Origin: Streptomyces albofaciens JCM 4342
GTDB lineage: Bacteria; Actinomycetota; Actinomycetes; Streptomycetales; Streptomycetaceae
Direction: 5' to 3'
Length of the DNA stretch: 64,000 bases
Assembly (NCBI RefSeq): GCF_008634025.1
Contig: NZ_PDCM01000001.1
Location: 1,602,001-1,666,000, forward strand
Part shown: positions 25,523 through 33,425 of the stretch, piece by piece
How the letters are laid out: each line of letters starts with the position of its first letter
Numbering within the stretch: position 1 is the first letter of the stretch
Notes under the pieces: model-generated
Database searches by the model: none
What the model was told of the DNA's origin: nothing
The model's input: only the letters and a program-made list of their open reading frames with translations
Made by a program: the position numbers and the translations under genes

Positions 25523-27685
25523 ATGACCTGGTCGCGAGCGCTGATGAAGACCGCCCGCTCCGGGCTGACCATCGAAAAGGCCAAGCTCACCCCGCTGATC
25601 GCGATCCGCGGCTCGGTCGGCGTCGCCATCGTCATCGGCCTGTGCCTCTACCTCGGCAGCCCCGCCCTCGCGGTCTCGTCGGCCTTCGGCGCGTTCGCCG
25701 CCGGCATCGCCACCTTCCAGCGCAGCTGGCGCCCGCGCCCCGTCCTGGCCCTCGCCGTCGCGGGCGGCCTCTCGGTCTCCACCTTCCTCGGCTACCTGGC
25801 CGCCGCGCACATCGTCGGCTTCCTGGTCCTGCTCTCCCTGTGGACCTTCCTGGCGGGGCTGGCCTGGTCGGTCGGGCCGGTGTCCGGGCTGGTCGGCACG
25901 CAGACCGTCTCGGTCATGCTCGTCACCGTCACGCTGCCGACCTCCATCCTCGGTGCGCTGGAGCACGCGGCGCTCATCGCGTTCGGCGGCCTCGTCCAGG
26001 CGGCGCTCATCGTGCTCTTCCCCGTACGGCCCTGGGGCGCGCAGCGCGACGCGCTCGCCGACGCGCTGGCCGCCGAGGCGGACTACGCGCGCCGCCTGCG
26101 GCACGACCCGGTCGCCCCCTTCGACCCGCAGCCCCTGATGAACGCGCGCCTCGCCTCCGCGGTGACCCCGCGTCAGGCCAAGCGCCGGCCGGTCCAGCTG
26201 CACGGCCCGCGCGCACTGGCCGAACAGGTCAGACCGGTCCTGGCCTCGCTCGCCGACCCGGTCGTCGGCGCGCCCGTCGAAGGCCCCGAACGGGACCGGG
26301 CGCGGGAACTGCTCGGCGCGGCCGGCACCGTACTGGACGCCGTCGCGACCGCCATCCGGCGCGGCAAACCCGTACGGCTGCCGCCCGAGGCGATGGCCAC
26401 CCTCGAAATGCCGCAGGACGGCGACGGGCCGCGGCTGACCGGCGCCGCCCGCCGCTCCGCGCTGCGGCTGATCTCGCTGCTCGCCGACGCCGTCGAGTTC
26501 ACCGACGAGCCCGTCCGGGCCACCCGGCCCACCACCGAGGCGGAACGCGGGCACCTGCTGCGCCCGAGCGTGCCGAAGCTGGTGCCGGTGGCGCTGCGTT
26601 CCGTACGCCGTGAGCTGCGCTGGTCCTCCCGTATCTTCCGGCACGCGCTGCGCGTCAGCACGGTGGCCGCCGCCGGCTACCTCCTCGGACAGGCGCTGCC
26701 CTTCGGGCACGGCTACTGGGCGCCGCTCGCCTCGGTGATGGTGATGCGGCCCGATTTCGGGCAGACGTACGCGCGCGGCGTCGCCCGGTTCATCGGCACC
26801 CTGGTCGGGGTCGCGGTGGGCGGCACGATCATGGGCCTCACCCACCCCAACCTGTACGTGAGCGCGGCGCTGGCGATCGTGTGCGTCCTGGCGATGTACC
26901 TGCTGATGCGTACGGGAGTGTCGGTGACCTCGGCGTGCGTCGCCGCGTATGTCGTCTTCCTGCTCGGCATCGCGGGCGCCGGCTGGGAACAGACCGTCCA
27001 GGAACGCGTCGTCCTCACCCTCGTCGGCGGCCTCCTGGCGATGCTCTCGTACGCGATCTTCCCCGCCTGGGAGACGCCGCGGCTGCGCGAACGGCTGGCC
27101 CAGTGGCTGGAGGAGAACGGCCGGTATGCCATCGCCGTGCTCGACAGCTACGCGCGGCCCGCCGAGCGCCGCCCCCGCCAGGTGCGCGAAGCCCTCCTGG
27201 ACGCCCGCGCGGCCCGCGCCGCCTGGGAGGAGAGCGAATCCCGCGCGGAGAAGGAACCGGTGCGCCACCGAGGGCTCTCCCTGAGCGCGGCGGCGTCCGC
27301 GCAGTCCGCGCTGGCCACGATGGGGCGGGTGACGATGATCCTGGAAGCCCACCTCCCCGACAAGGAGGCGGAACCTTCACCGGACGCGCACGCCTTCACG
27401 GAGGAACTGCGCGCCTCACTGCCGCGCGCGGCCGAGGCCGTACGGGAGCGGAGCAGCCTGGACTGGAGCTCGCTGCGCGCCGTATGGGAGCGGTGGGAGG
27501 CCCGGTCCGAGACCCGTGGGGTCGCGCTGCGCGGCGCCGAACTGCTGCTGGACGCGCTGGACGACCTGGCCGAGGCGCTGTCCCGGGGGCCGGGCGGCAA
27601 GAACCGCGCGGCGCGGGGGACCACCGCTGGGAACGGCGCCCCGCCCTCCCGGTCCGCACGGCTCCCGTCTTCCCCGCAGAGCTGA
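25523..27685 (+). CDS. FUSC family membrane protein (aromatic acid exporter/YccS-like)
   Basis: The 720-residue protein has the FUSC duplication: one cluster of transmembrane helices at about residues 30-170 and a second at about 395-515, separated by and followed by cytoplasmic domains. Visible landmarks are GSVGVAIVIGLCLYLG, the FQRSWRPRP turn, and GHGYWAPLASVMVMRPDFGQTYARG in the second half, which is a hallmark of FUSC/ArAE proteins. Members export aromatic carboxylates or remain uncharacterised. A probable repressor palindrome overlaps its promoter. The C-terminal 40 residues are low-complexity. Confidence 0.85.
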   Translation: MTWSRALMKTARSGLTIEKAKLTPLIAIRGSVGVAIVIGLCLYLGSPALAVSSAFGAFAAGIATFQRSWRPRPVLALAVAGGLSVSTFLGYLAAAHIVGFLVLLSLWTFLAGLAWSVGPVSGLVGTQTVSVMLVTVTLPTSILGALEHAALIAFGGLVQAALIVLFPVRPWGAQRDALADALAAEADYARRLRHDPVAPFDPQPLMNARLASAVTPRQAKRRPVQLHGPRALAEQVRPVLASLADPVVGAPVEGPERDRARELLGAAGTVLDAVATAIRRGKPVRLPPEAMATLEMPQDGDGPRLTGAARRSALRLISLLADAVEFTDEPVRATRPTTEAERGHLLRPSVPKLVPVALRSVRRELRWSSRIFRHALRVSTVAAAGYLLGQALPFGHGYWAPLASVMVMRPDFGQTYARGVARFIGTLVGVAVGGTIMGLTHPNLYVSAALAIVCVLAMYLLMRTGVSVTSACVAAYVVFLLGIAGAGWEQTVQERVVLTLVGGLLAMLSYAIFPAWETPRLRERLAQWLEENGRYAIAVLDSYARPAERRPRQVREALLDARAARAAWEESESRAEKEPVRHRGLSLSAAASAQSALATMGRVTMILEAHLPDKEAEPSPDAHAFTEELRASLPRAAEAVRERSSLDWSSLRAVWERWEARSETRGVALRGAELLLDALDDLAEALSRGPGGKNRAARGTTAGNGAPPSRSARLPSSPQS

Positions 27686-27719
27686 AACGCGCCCACCCGG
27701 AACCGTTCGGCGGCGCCTG

Positions 27720-27752
27720 TAGTCTTGATAATTGCCCGCAAATGGCGCCATT
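27720..27752 (+). promoter_or_regulatory. mbl upstream region: -10-like box and 12-bp palindrome
   Basis: TAGTCT (27720-27725) could be the -10 box. Sixteen bases later a perfect palindrome AATGGCGCCATT (27741-27752) lies in what would be the 5' leader of the mbl message. No -35 consensus is evident. Confidence 0.35.
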
Positions 27753-27888
27753 GGCGAGCTCGACGAGCCCGGTGGGCTCCCCGTGCCACCGGCTCCGCGA
27801 GCCACGCGCGCCGCCCGGGGGCGCGATGTTCGGGGGCGCCGCGTGCGGGGCCCTGTCGTCCAGTCGAGAGAGAGCAAGCGAACCTCCC

Positions 27889-28968
27889 ATGGCGTCCAGC
27901 ACTTCGTCCGGTACGTACGACATAGGCATCGACCTGGGCACGGCCAACACCCTGGTCTACTCACGCGGCAAGGGCGTCGTCCTGAACGAGCCGTCCGTCG
28001 TCGCCGTCAACGCGTCCGGCGAGGTGATCGCCGTCGGGTCGGAGGCCAAGCGCACCATCGGCCGTACGCCGTCCGGCATCACCGCGATGCGTCCCCTCCA
28101 GGAAGGCGTGATCGCCGACTTCGACGCGGCCGAGCAGATGCTGCGCGCCCTGATGAAGAAGGCGCTGCCCACCCGCCGCTTCTCCCGGCCGCGGGTCGTG
28201 ATCTGCGTGCCCTCCGGCATCACCGGCGTCGAGCGGCGGGCGGTCATCGACTCGGCGCGCAGCGCCGGCGCCCGCGAGGTGCACCTGATCGAGGAGCCGA
28301 TGGCGGCGGCGATCGGCGCCGGGCTGCCGGTGGCCGAGCCGGTCGGCTGCATGGTGGTGGACATCGGCGGCGGCACGACCGAGGTGGCCGTCGTCTCGCT
28401 GGGCGGCATCGTCACCGCCCAGTCGGTACGGGTCGCGGGCGACGCGCTGGACGCGGCGATCATGTCGTACGTCAAGAAGAAGCACTCGCTGGCGATCGGG
28501 GAGCGCACCGCCGAGGACATCAAGATCGCGATCGGGTCGGCGGCCTGGACGCCGGTCGACGTGGACGAGGAGGGCGAGCCCGAGCGCCGCACGTCCTACA
28601 CCGTGCGCGGCCGCGACCACGTCAGCGGCCTGCCGCGCATCCAGGAGATCACCGAGGAGGAGATCCGCTCCGCGCTCGCCGAGCCGGTGGACGCCATCGT
28701 CCAGGCCGTGCACCGCACCCTCGACGAGTGCCCGCCCGAGCTCTCCGGCGACATCATCGAGCGCGGTATCGCGCTCACCGGTGGCGGCGCACTGCTGCGC
28801 GGCCTGAGCCAGCGGCTGCGCCAGGAGACGGGTGTACCGGTGGTGGTCGCCGACGATCCGCTGGACTGCGTGGTCAACGGCACGGGGCGGTGCGTGGACG
28901 AATTCGCGTCGCTACAGGGGCTGTTGGCGGGGGCTATGGAGCAGCCCCGGAAGGCCGTGCGGCTTTGA
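27889..28968 (+). CDS. mbl: MreB-like actin homologue (Mbl type)
   Basis: The 359-residue protein has all actin-fold nucleotide motifs of MreB/Mbl: phosphate-1 DIGIDLGTANTLVYS (residues 10-24), the connect-1 VCVPSGIT-like ICVPSGITGVERRAV, phosphate-2 VVDIGGGTTEVAVVS and the adenosine motif ALTGGGALLRGL. It stands alone, without the mreC/mreD neighbours of the main mreB, and the insertion WTPVDVDEEGEPERRTSY is unlike canonical MreB. Streptomyces encode such a solitary Mbl that works with MreB in spore wall formation. The ATG at 27889 follows a purine-rich AGAGAGAG stretch; that Shine-Dalgarno is poor. Confidence 0.88.
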   Translation: MASSTSSGTYDIGIDLGTANTLVYSRGKGVVLNEPSVVAVNASGEVIAVGSEAKRTIGRTPSGITAMRPLQEGVIADFDAAEQMLRALMKKALPTRRFSRPRVVICVPSGITGVERRAVIDSARSAGAREVHLIEEPMAAAIGAGLPVAEPVGCMVVDIGGGTTEVAVVSLGGIVTAQSVRVAGDALDAAIMSYVKKKHSLAIGERTAEDIKIAIGSAAWTPVDVDEEGEPERRTSYTVRGRDHVSGLPRIQEITEEEIRSALAEPVDAIVQAVHRTLDECPPELSGDIIERGIALTGGGALLRGLSQRLRQETGVPVVVADDPLDCVVNGTGRCVDEFASLQGLLAGAMEQPRKAVRL

Positions 28969-29531
28969 GAGGTTGGACCGGCTGGTTTCCGGGCCGTCCT
29001 GGGGCGGGGTTGTCGGGGGTGGGCCGCGGCTCCCGGTGAGCGGCGCGGGCGGCGCCTTCCCGTCCGCAGGCCACCGGACGCGCCGACATGCGGTAACCCC
29101 CGGAACGGGTGAAGATGATTGCGCCGGCCGCGAGGCCGGTCGCGGTGCGTAACCGTCGCCCTGGGAGGAACGGTCATGCCGAACGGGATGGCGCTCACGA
29201 TCGGTGCGAGGCCGGTCATGCCCGCCGTAGCGGGGACGGCGCGATTGCCGGCCGGCTGGGCCGTGATCGCCCCTGTGCATGTGCCTGCGCCTGTACGTGT
29301 GCCCGTACATGTACATGTGCCTCTGCCCGGACACGGGCCCGAAGAGGTGCGTACGTCCACATCCGGCTTTGGAAGCTGACTCCCATGCTGAATCCAAAGG
29401 TTCTCCAGCCGGCCGAACGGGTGCGGACGGATTCCGTGCCGCCACGCCGCTGGGCAGTCGCGCACGGCCGGTCGGCCGCAGAGGATACGGGGCGCGCCCT
29501 TGCTACGGGTGCCGAACGGAAGGGGGGCACG
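28969..29531. other. 563-bp gap between mbl and DUF4288 gene
   Basis: No well-supported gene is present apart from one candidate small ORF at 29176-29379. A stretch at 29274-29330 is alternating purine-pyrimidine (TGTGCATGTG, GTACATGTACATG), a composition prone to Z-DNA. Confidence 0.5.
29176..29379 (+). CDS. Candidate small protein with HV/PV repeats
   Basis: This 67-codon frame starts at an ATG preceded by a strong Shine-Dalgarno (GGGAGG, seven bases). It encodes MPNGMALTIGARPVMPAVAG followed by an alternating Val-Pro-Val-His tract. It matches no family I know. The good ribosome site is the only positive evidence. Confidence 0.3.
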   Translation: MPNGMALTIGARPVMPAVAGTARLPAGWAVIAPVHVPAPVRVPVHVHVPLPGHGPEEVRTSTSGFGS

Positions 29532-29864
29532 GTGCGGGGACCTCGGCCGCACATCGCGGTGGTGCTGATGGAATCGCCGGGCACGGGCGGCAGCGATCCG
29601 CTGTACGAGGAGAGCGTGATCCTCGTGTACGCGGCGGACGAGTCGGACGCCCGGGTCCGGGCCGAGCGGAGGGCCCGTTCCCGGGAGACCAGCTACCTCA
29701 ACGACCGGGGCGAAACGGTGTCCTGGAGCTTCAAGCGCGTGGTGGACGTGAGTGCGGTACTCGACGAGGACCTGACACAGGACGCCGACCTGTACGCGCG
29801 GCACTTCCGTGACTACGCCGCCTATCAGCGCTTCGAACCGCTGCTGTCCGGCGAGGAACTTTGA
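29532..29864 (+). CDS. DUF4288 domain protein
   Basis: The 110-residue protein matches the small DUF4288 family: IAVVLMESPG, a central YEESVILVYAADESDARVRAE strand-helix, and WSFKRVVDVSAVLDEDL. I choose the GTG at 29532 because GGAAGGGGGG lies just upstream and the family is about 100 residues. An ATG at 29385 would add 49 low-complexity residues. Function is unknown. It is monocistronic as far as visible. Confidence 0.7.
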   Translation: MRGPRPHIAVVLMESPGTGGSDPLYEESVILVYAADESDARVRAERRARSRETSYLNDRGETVSWSFKRVVDVSAVLDEDLTQDADLYARHFRDYAAYQRFEPLLSGEEL

Positions 29865-30014
29865 TGGGGTTCTAGGTGCCGCGGGGCTGGTAGGGGGTGC
29901 GGGTGCTGGTGCTCGCTGAAGGCGTGTTGCGATCGCCCATTTTCTCCGGTGGGCTGCTCTGTGCTGGCGTACCGGTGTGCTGGCTTTGTGTCGACGTACG
30001 GTGTACTGGTGTAT

Positions 30015-30054
30015 CGGCTTACCGGCTTACCGGCTTACCGGCGTGCCGGCGAGC
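30015..30054. repeat. 8-bp tandem repeat (CGGCTTAC)
   Basis: Three exact CGGCTTAC units followed by CGGCGTGC and CGGCGAGC lie just beyond the stop of the leftward TetR gene, in a 204-bp gap without a gene. Confidence 0.85.
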
Positions 30055-30068
30055 AGTCCGGTGTCGTC

Positions 30069-30953
30069 TCAGGGAGCGCCGGATTTCGCCCCGGGCTCGG
30101 CCCCGGCCTCGGGCTTGGCGTGCCGCGCCGTCCGGCGGTGCATGAAACTCTCCAGGCCGTCGAAGATCCGCTCCAGACCGAATTCGAGTGCCTGGTCATG
30201 GGAGTCGTCGGCCGCGGCTGACGCGACGGCGGCGGTGAGCGCGGGGTAGCGGTCGGAACGGCCGATGAGGAGTTCGTTCAGCGCCGCGCTCATGACCTGC
30301 TCGGGGTTCCTTGCCCGCGTGCTGCCGACGCCCATGGACACGGCGACCTGGGCGAGGGTGCGGATATGGCCGTTGACCACGACCACGGCGTCCAGTTTTT
30401 CGGCTCCGTTCAGGCCGGTGTCGGCGAGGGCGGCGAGGGCGCTCTCCACCCAGCCGAGCTCGTTGGGGCCCATGACGCGGGGGCCCACCGTCGCCGGCAG
30501 CAGCCAAGGGTGGCGGTGGAAGACGGCGGAAAGGCTCTCGGCCCATGCGCGCAACGCGGGCCGCCAGCCCGAGCCGGTGCGCGGGGCGGGCGGCTCCCCC
30601 ATCGCGGTGTCGATCATGAGGGCGACCAGCTCGGTCTTGCCCGGGACATAGCGGTAGAGGGACATCTTGGTGAAGTTCAGCTCGCCCGCGATCCGCTGCA
30701 TGGAGACGGCCGCGAGCCCGCTCGCGTCGGCGAGCGCGATCGCCGTCCGTGTGATCCGGTCCAGGCTCAGCGCGGGCTTGGGGCCGCGGCTCGGCCGTTC
30801 ACGACCGCCCCACAGCAACTCGATGCTCCCCGCCTGCTCCGCGAACACATCGGCCGCCACCTCCGGAATCTGCCCGGTCCCCTCACCGGTGTCCTCGCCG
30901 CTCTGGCTCTTCCGGCTCTTCTCGATCTTCTTGCTCGTCCCGTCTCCGCCCAC
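30069..30953 (-). CDS. TetR family transcriptional regulator
   Basis: The 294-residue protein has a TetR HTH (about residues 66-112: ITRTAIALADASGLAAVSMQRIAGEL followed by SLYRYVPGKTELVALM). A C-terminal ligand/dimerisation domain follows, of the TetR_C type often found in regulators of tetracycline-like or flavin monooxygenase genes. A charged 60-residue N-terminal extension precedes the HTH. The GTG at 30953 is seven bases from a TAGGAT box with no Shine-Dalgarno spacing, suggesting a leaderless message. It is divergent from the flavin monooxygenase and probably represses both itself and that gene. Confidence 0.88.
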   Translation of the reverse strand: MGGDGTSKKIEKSRKSQSGEDTGEGTGQIPEVAADVFAEQAGSIELLWGGRERPSRGPKPALSLDRITRTAIALADASGLAAVSMQRIAGELNFTKMSLYRYVPGKTELVALMIDTAMGEPPAPRTGSGWRPALRAWAESLSAVFHRHPWLLPATVGPRVMGPNELGWVESALAALADTGLNGAEKLDAVVVVNGHIRTLAQVAVSMGVGSTRARNPEQVMSAALNELLIGRSDRYPALTAAVASAAADDSHDQALEFGLERIFDGLESFMHRRTARHAKPEAGAEPGAKSGAP

Positions 30954-30959
30954 CTCCGC

Positions 30960-31008
30960 ATCCTAAAACTGTGTCCGGGGTATACAAAACAGTGTCCGAC
31001 GGATACAG
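30960..31008. promoter_or_regulatory. TetR/monooxygenase divergent operators and leaderless TetR -10
   Basis: Site 2 (30990-31008) pairs CAGTGTCCG with CGGATACAG around one central base (7 of 9 positions symmetric). Site 1 (30969-30987) pairs CTGTGTCCG with GGTATACAA less perfectly. On the minus strand TAGGAT (30965-30960) is the -10 of the TetR gene, adjacent to site 1, which fits autorepression. Confidence 0.6.
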
Positions 31009-31049
31009 TTTTTCTTGTCGCAGTGGCGACTCAACGTGGGGAGCGTGTG

Positions 31050-32381
31050 ATGACGTACAAGACGACATGCGCGGCCGACGGGCCGACCGTGCTGATCTCG
31101 GGGGCAAGCGTCGCCGGCCCGGCCGTGGCTTACTGGCTCAGGCGCCACGGTTACCGCCCGACCGTGATCGAAGTGGCCCCGGCGCTGCGCGGCGGTGGGT
31201 TCGCGGTCGACTTCCGCGGCAAAGCGAGCCTGACGGTGCTGGAGCGGATGGGGGTGCTGGACGAGATCCGGCGGCATCGCACCAGCGGCAGCCCGATGAG
31301 CTTCATCGACGATCGCGGACGCGAGATCGCCGCGCTCCCCCCAGAGTTCACCGGAGGAGAAGTGGAGCTCCTCCGCTCCGACCTCTCCCGCATCCTCTAC
31401 GAGCACAGCTTGTACGGTCACGCCCGCTCCGGCTCCGATCCGTGCGGGCAGCCTGAGCGCGGGCCGGAGGAGTACGGTGCCGAACCGCTCGCGGAGGAGG
31501 GCAGCGCAGCGAACGCGCCGCTTGTCGAGTACGTCTTCGGCGACTCCATAGCTTCCCTGACCGAGGTGGCGGACGGTGTGCACGTCACCTTCGAACGGGG
31601 AGCCCCGCGCACCTTCGACCTTGTGATCGGCGCGGACGGTCTGCACTCCACCGTGCGGCGCCTGGCCTTCGCTCCCGAAGAAGAGTTCGTCAGCCACCTC
31701 GGTTACTACATAGCGGGCTGGGACCTGCCGGCCGGCAGCGAAGATCTCGGAGCCCGGCCCGTCGGCTACAACGAGCCCGGCCGCTTCATCAGCGTGGGCC
31801 GCACGGCCAGACGGTCAGGCGAGCCGGGATACGCGGGCGAGACGTTCTGCGTCTTCGCCTCGGATGAGCTGACCTACGACCGACGGGACGCGGAAGGGCA
31901 GAAGAAGCTGATAACCCGGGCGTACCAGGGAAGCGGCTGGCGGACGGAGGAACTGGCACAGACGGTGTGGGGCACCGGCGGGCTCTATTTCGACTCCATC
32001 AGCCGGGTGGACGTGCCGCGCTGGTCCACGGGCCGAATAGCCCTGCTCGGCGATGCGGCGTACGGCGCCACTGTCGGAGGCATGGGCACAGGGGCGGCCG
32101 TCGTGGGTGCGTACGTCCTCGCCGGCGAACTGGCGGCGGCCGGTGGTGACCACGGCAGGGCGTTCGCGCGCTACGAGGAGCGGCTGCGACCCTTCGTCAC
32201 GCAGTGCCAGGAGGGCGGCCGTCGCGCCGGCGAGTTCCTGGCTCCACCCACCCAGGAGGCCATCGACGCCCGTAACGACCTGCTGAACAACCCGCAGGCC
32301 GTGGCCGCGATGCTCCAGGAGGGCGAGGACATATCCGCAGCCATTGAGCTGCGCGCATACGAGGCCGAGGGGCGGGGGTAA
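31050..32381 (+). CDS. FAD-dependent aromatic/polyketide-type monooxygenase (PHBH fold)
   Basis: The 443-residue class A flavoprotein monooxygenase shows VLISGASVAGPAVAYWLRRHG (FAD ADP-binding motif near residues 14-34), the DG-containing VIGADGLHSTVRRLAF and the GDAAYG riboflavin-contact motif RIALLGDAAYGATVGGMGTG. These resemble TetX-like and polyketide hydroxylases. An insert near residues 125-160 is charged and variable. The divergent TetR gene and palindromic operators suggest induction by a small aromatic compound, possibly an antibiotic that it inactivates; this is inference. Confidence 0.87.
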   Translation: MTYKTTCAADGPTVLISGASVAGPAVAYWLRRHGYRPTVIEVAPALRGGGFAVDFRGKASLTVLERMGVLDEIRRHRTSGSPMSFIDDRGREIAALPPEFTGGEVELLRSDLSRILYEHSLYGHARSGSDPCGQPERGPEEYGAEPLAEEGSAANAPLVEYVFGDSIASLTEVADGVHVTFERGAPRTFDLVIGADGLHSTVRRLAFAPEEEFVSHLGYYIAGWDLPAGSEDLGARPVGYNEPGRFISVGRTARRSGEPGYAGETFCVFASDELTYDRRDAEGQKKLITRAYQGSGWRTEELAQTVWGTGGLYFDSISRVDVPRWSTGRIALLGDAAYGATVGGMGTGAAVVGAYVLAGELAAAGGDHGRAFARYEERLRPFVTQCQEGGRRAGEFLAPPTQEAIDARNDLLNNPQAVAAMLQEGEDISAAIELRAYEAEGRG

Positions 32382-32422
32382 GGGGGAGGGTGGGGGAAGG
32401 GGGGAGGGGAGGGGCGGGGGCT
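32371..32422 (+). repeat. G-run tract over the monooxygenase stop codon (G-quadruplex candidate)
   Basis: At least eight runs of three or more G separated by 1-3 bases start inside the last codons of the monooxygenase and continue into the convergent gap. The run density suits one or more G-quadruplexes on the plus strand and its transcript, perhaps aiding termination. Confidence 0.6.
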
Positions 32423-32600
32423 GCGTGCGTGAGTCCCGAAATATGAGACGGGGGCTGCGGGACTTCCCGTTGTTGTTTCGAAGAAGGTTGGCGACGGGGG
32501 TACGGCCTCAAGCGGGCGCTGCCGCGCTGCCCACAGCGCATCCGACGGGCTGTGCGCAGAGAAACAGAGAAATTACGGGAGGGGAGAGAGCAGCGGCGTT

Positions 32601-32951
32601 CTACGGCGACTCCTTGGCCAGTTCGGCCCGGGCGTCCAACGTTTGCCTTGCTTCAGTCCAGAGACGGTCGAACTCTTCCGCTGTCAGTTCGGCTGCGTGG
32701 GGCTGATCCTGCCAGCCGTCCAGGGGGCCCTCGGCCAGGATGCCGTACCGGCGCTCGTAGCGGAGCATTGCCGGGACTCCTGCGTGGTCACGCAGGTGCA
32801 GCACCTCTTTCAGGGAGGCAGCCGTCACGGGGCGGGCGTCCTTGCCGCGGATCTCGATATGCCGAGCTGCCCATCCCTCCTCATCCGTCTCGAAGTACAG
32901 CCACAGGTCTTCATCCTCGTAGTACATGCGGAATCGAGTCGGGGTGGTCAT
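32601..32951 (-). CDS. Hypothetical small protein
   Basis: The 116-residue acidic protein begins MTTPTRFRMYYEDEDLWLYF and has WAARHIEIRGKDARPVTAASLKEVLHLRDHAG and a C-terminal helix AEEFDRLWTEARQTLDARAEL. I do not recognise a family. Alternating strands with many Trp/Tyr suggest a compact beta-rich fold. Codon usage looks like a real Streptomyces gene. The ATG at 32951 has a GGGTGAG stretch at fair distance; the frame upstream runs through low-complexity sequence. Confidence 0.6.
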   Translation of the reverse strand: MTTPTRFRMYYEDEDLWLYFETDEEGWAARHIEIRGKDARPVTAASLKEVLHLRDHAGVPAMLRYERRYGILAEGPLDGWQDQPHAAELTAEEFDRLWTEARQTLDARAELAKESP

Positions 32952-33425
32952 GCCGTCATTCTCACCCGCGTATCCCGTCAACCCGCGTATCCCGTCAAGG
33001 TGCCACTCGGAGCGGACCAGCTCCCAAGCCCCCCCCGCAGCCCTCCGAAACCGCCCTCTGCCGCCCGCCGAAGGGACCCGCCCGCCCCCACCAAGTAGCC
33101 CGCCCAAGCCAGCCACCAAGGCGCACCCACCACGCGCGCGCAGCTCGTAGGTCCAGTTAAAGGTGGCATTCTTCGCCGACCGGTCGTTCGCGTGACAAGG
33201 TCCGTCCGTACCGTCGGCAAAGGACCAACGGCCCTGGCGGAGTGACCCGATCCGCCTGCCACTGACGTGTCATGACCTGGCGTCAGTCCTTGATCAAGGG
33301 CGGTTATGCTACTACCGGCCCAGTGTATGAAGGCAGTTACCGCAGGTCACTCTGTGGCGGCGCCGTACGGGGAGCTGGGGCCCGCTAGACGTCCTGTGAT
33401 CTGTCGATGTTTTGAGGGTTTTAGG
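32952..33425. other. 474-bp gap: conservon upstream region
   Basis: No gene is seen. A 15-bp direct repeat (CGCGTATCCCGTCAA) occurs twice at about 32968-33000, C-rich sequence follows, and palindromic elements at 33261-33310 probably form the cvn promoter region. Confidence 0.55.
33261..33310 (+). promoter_or_regulatory. Nested palindromes upstream of cvnA
   Basis: ACTGACG (33261-33267) and CGTCAGT (33281-33287) form a 7-bp inverted repeat. Next to it is the perfect 12-bp palindrome CCTTGATCAAGG (33288-33299), then TATGCT (33305-33310), a possible -10. This arrangement suggests control of the cvn operon by one or two dimeric regulators. Confidence 0.45.
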
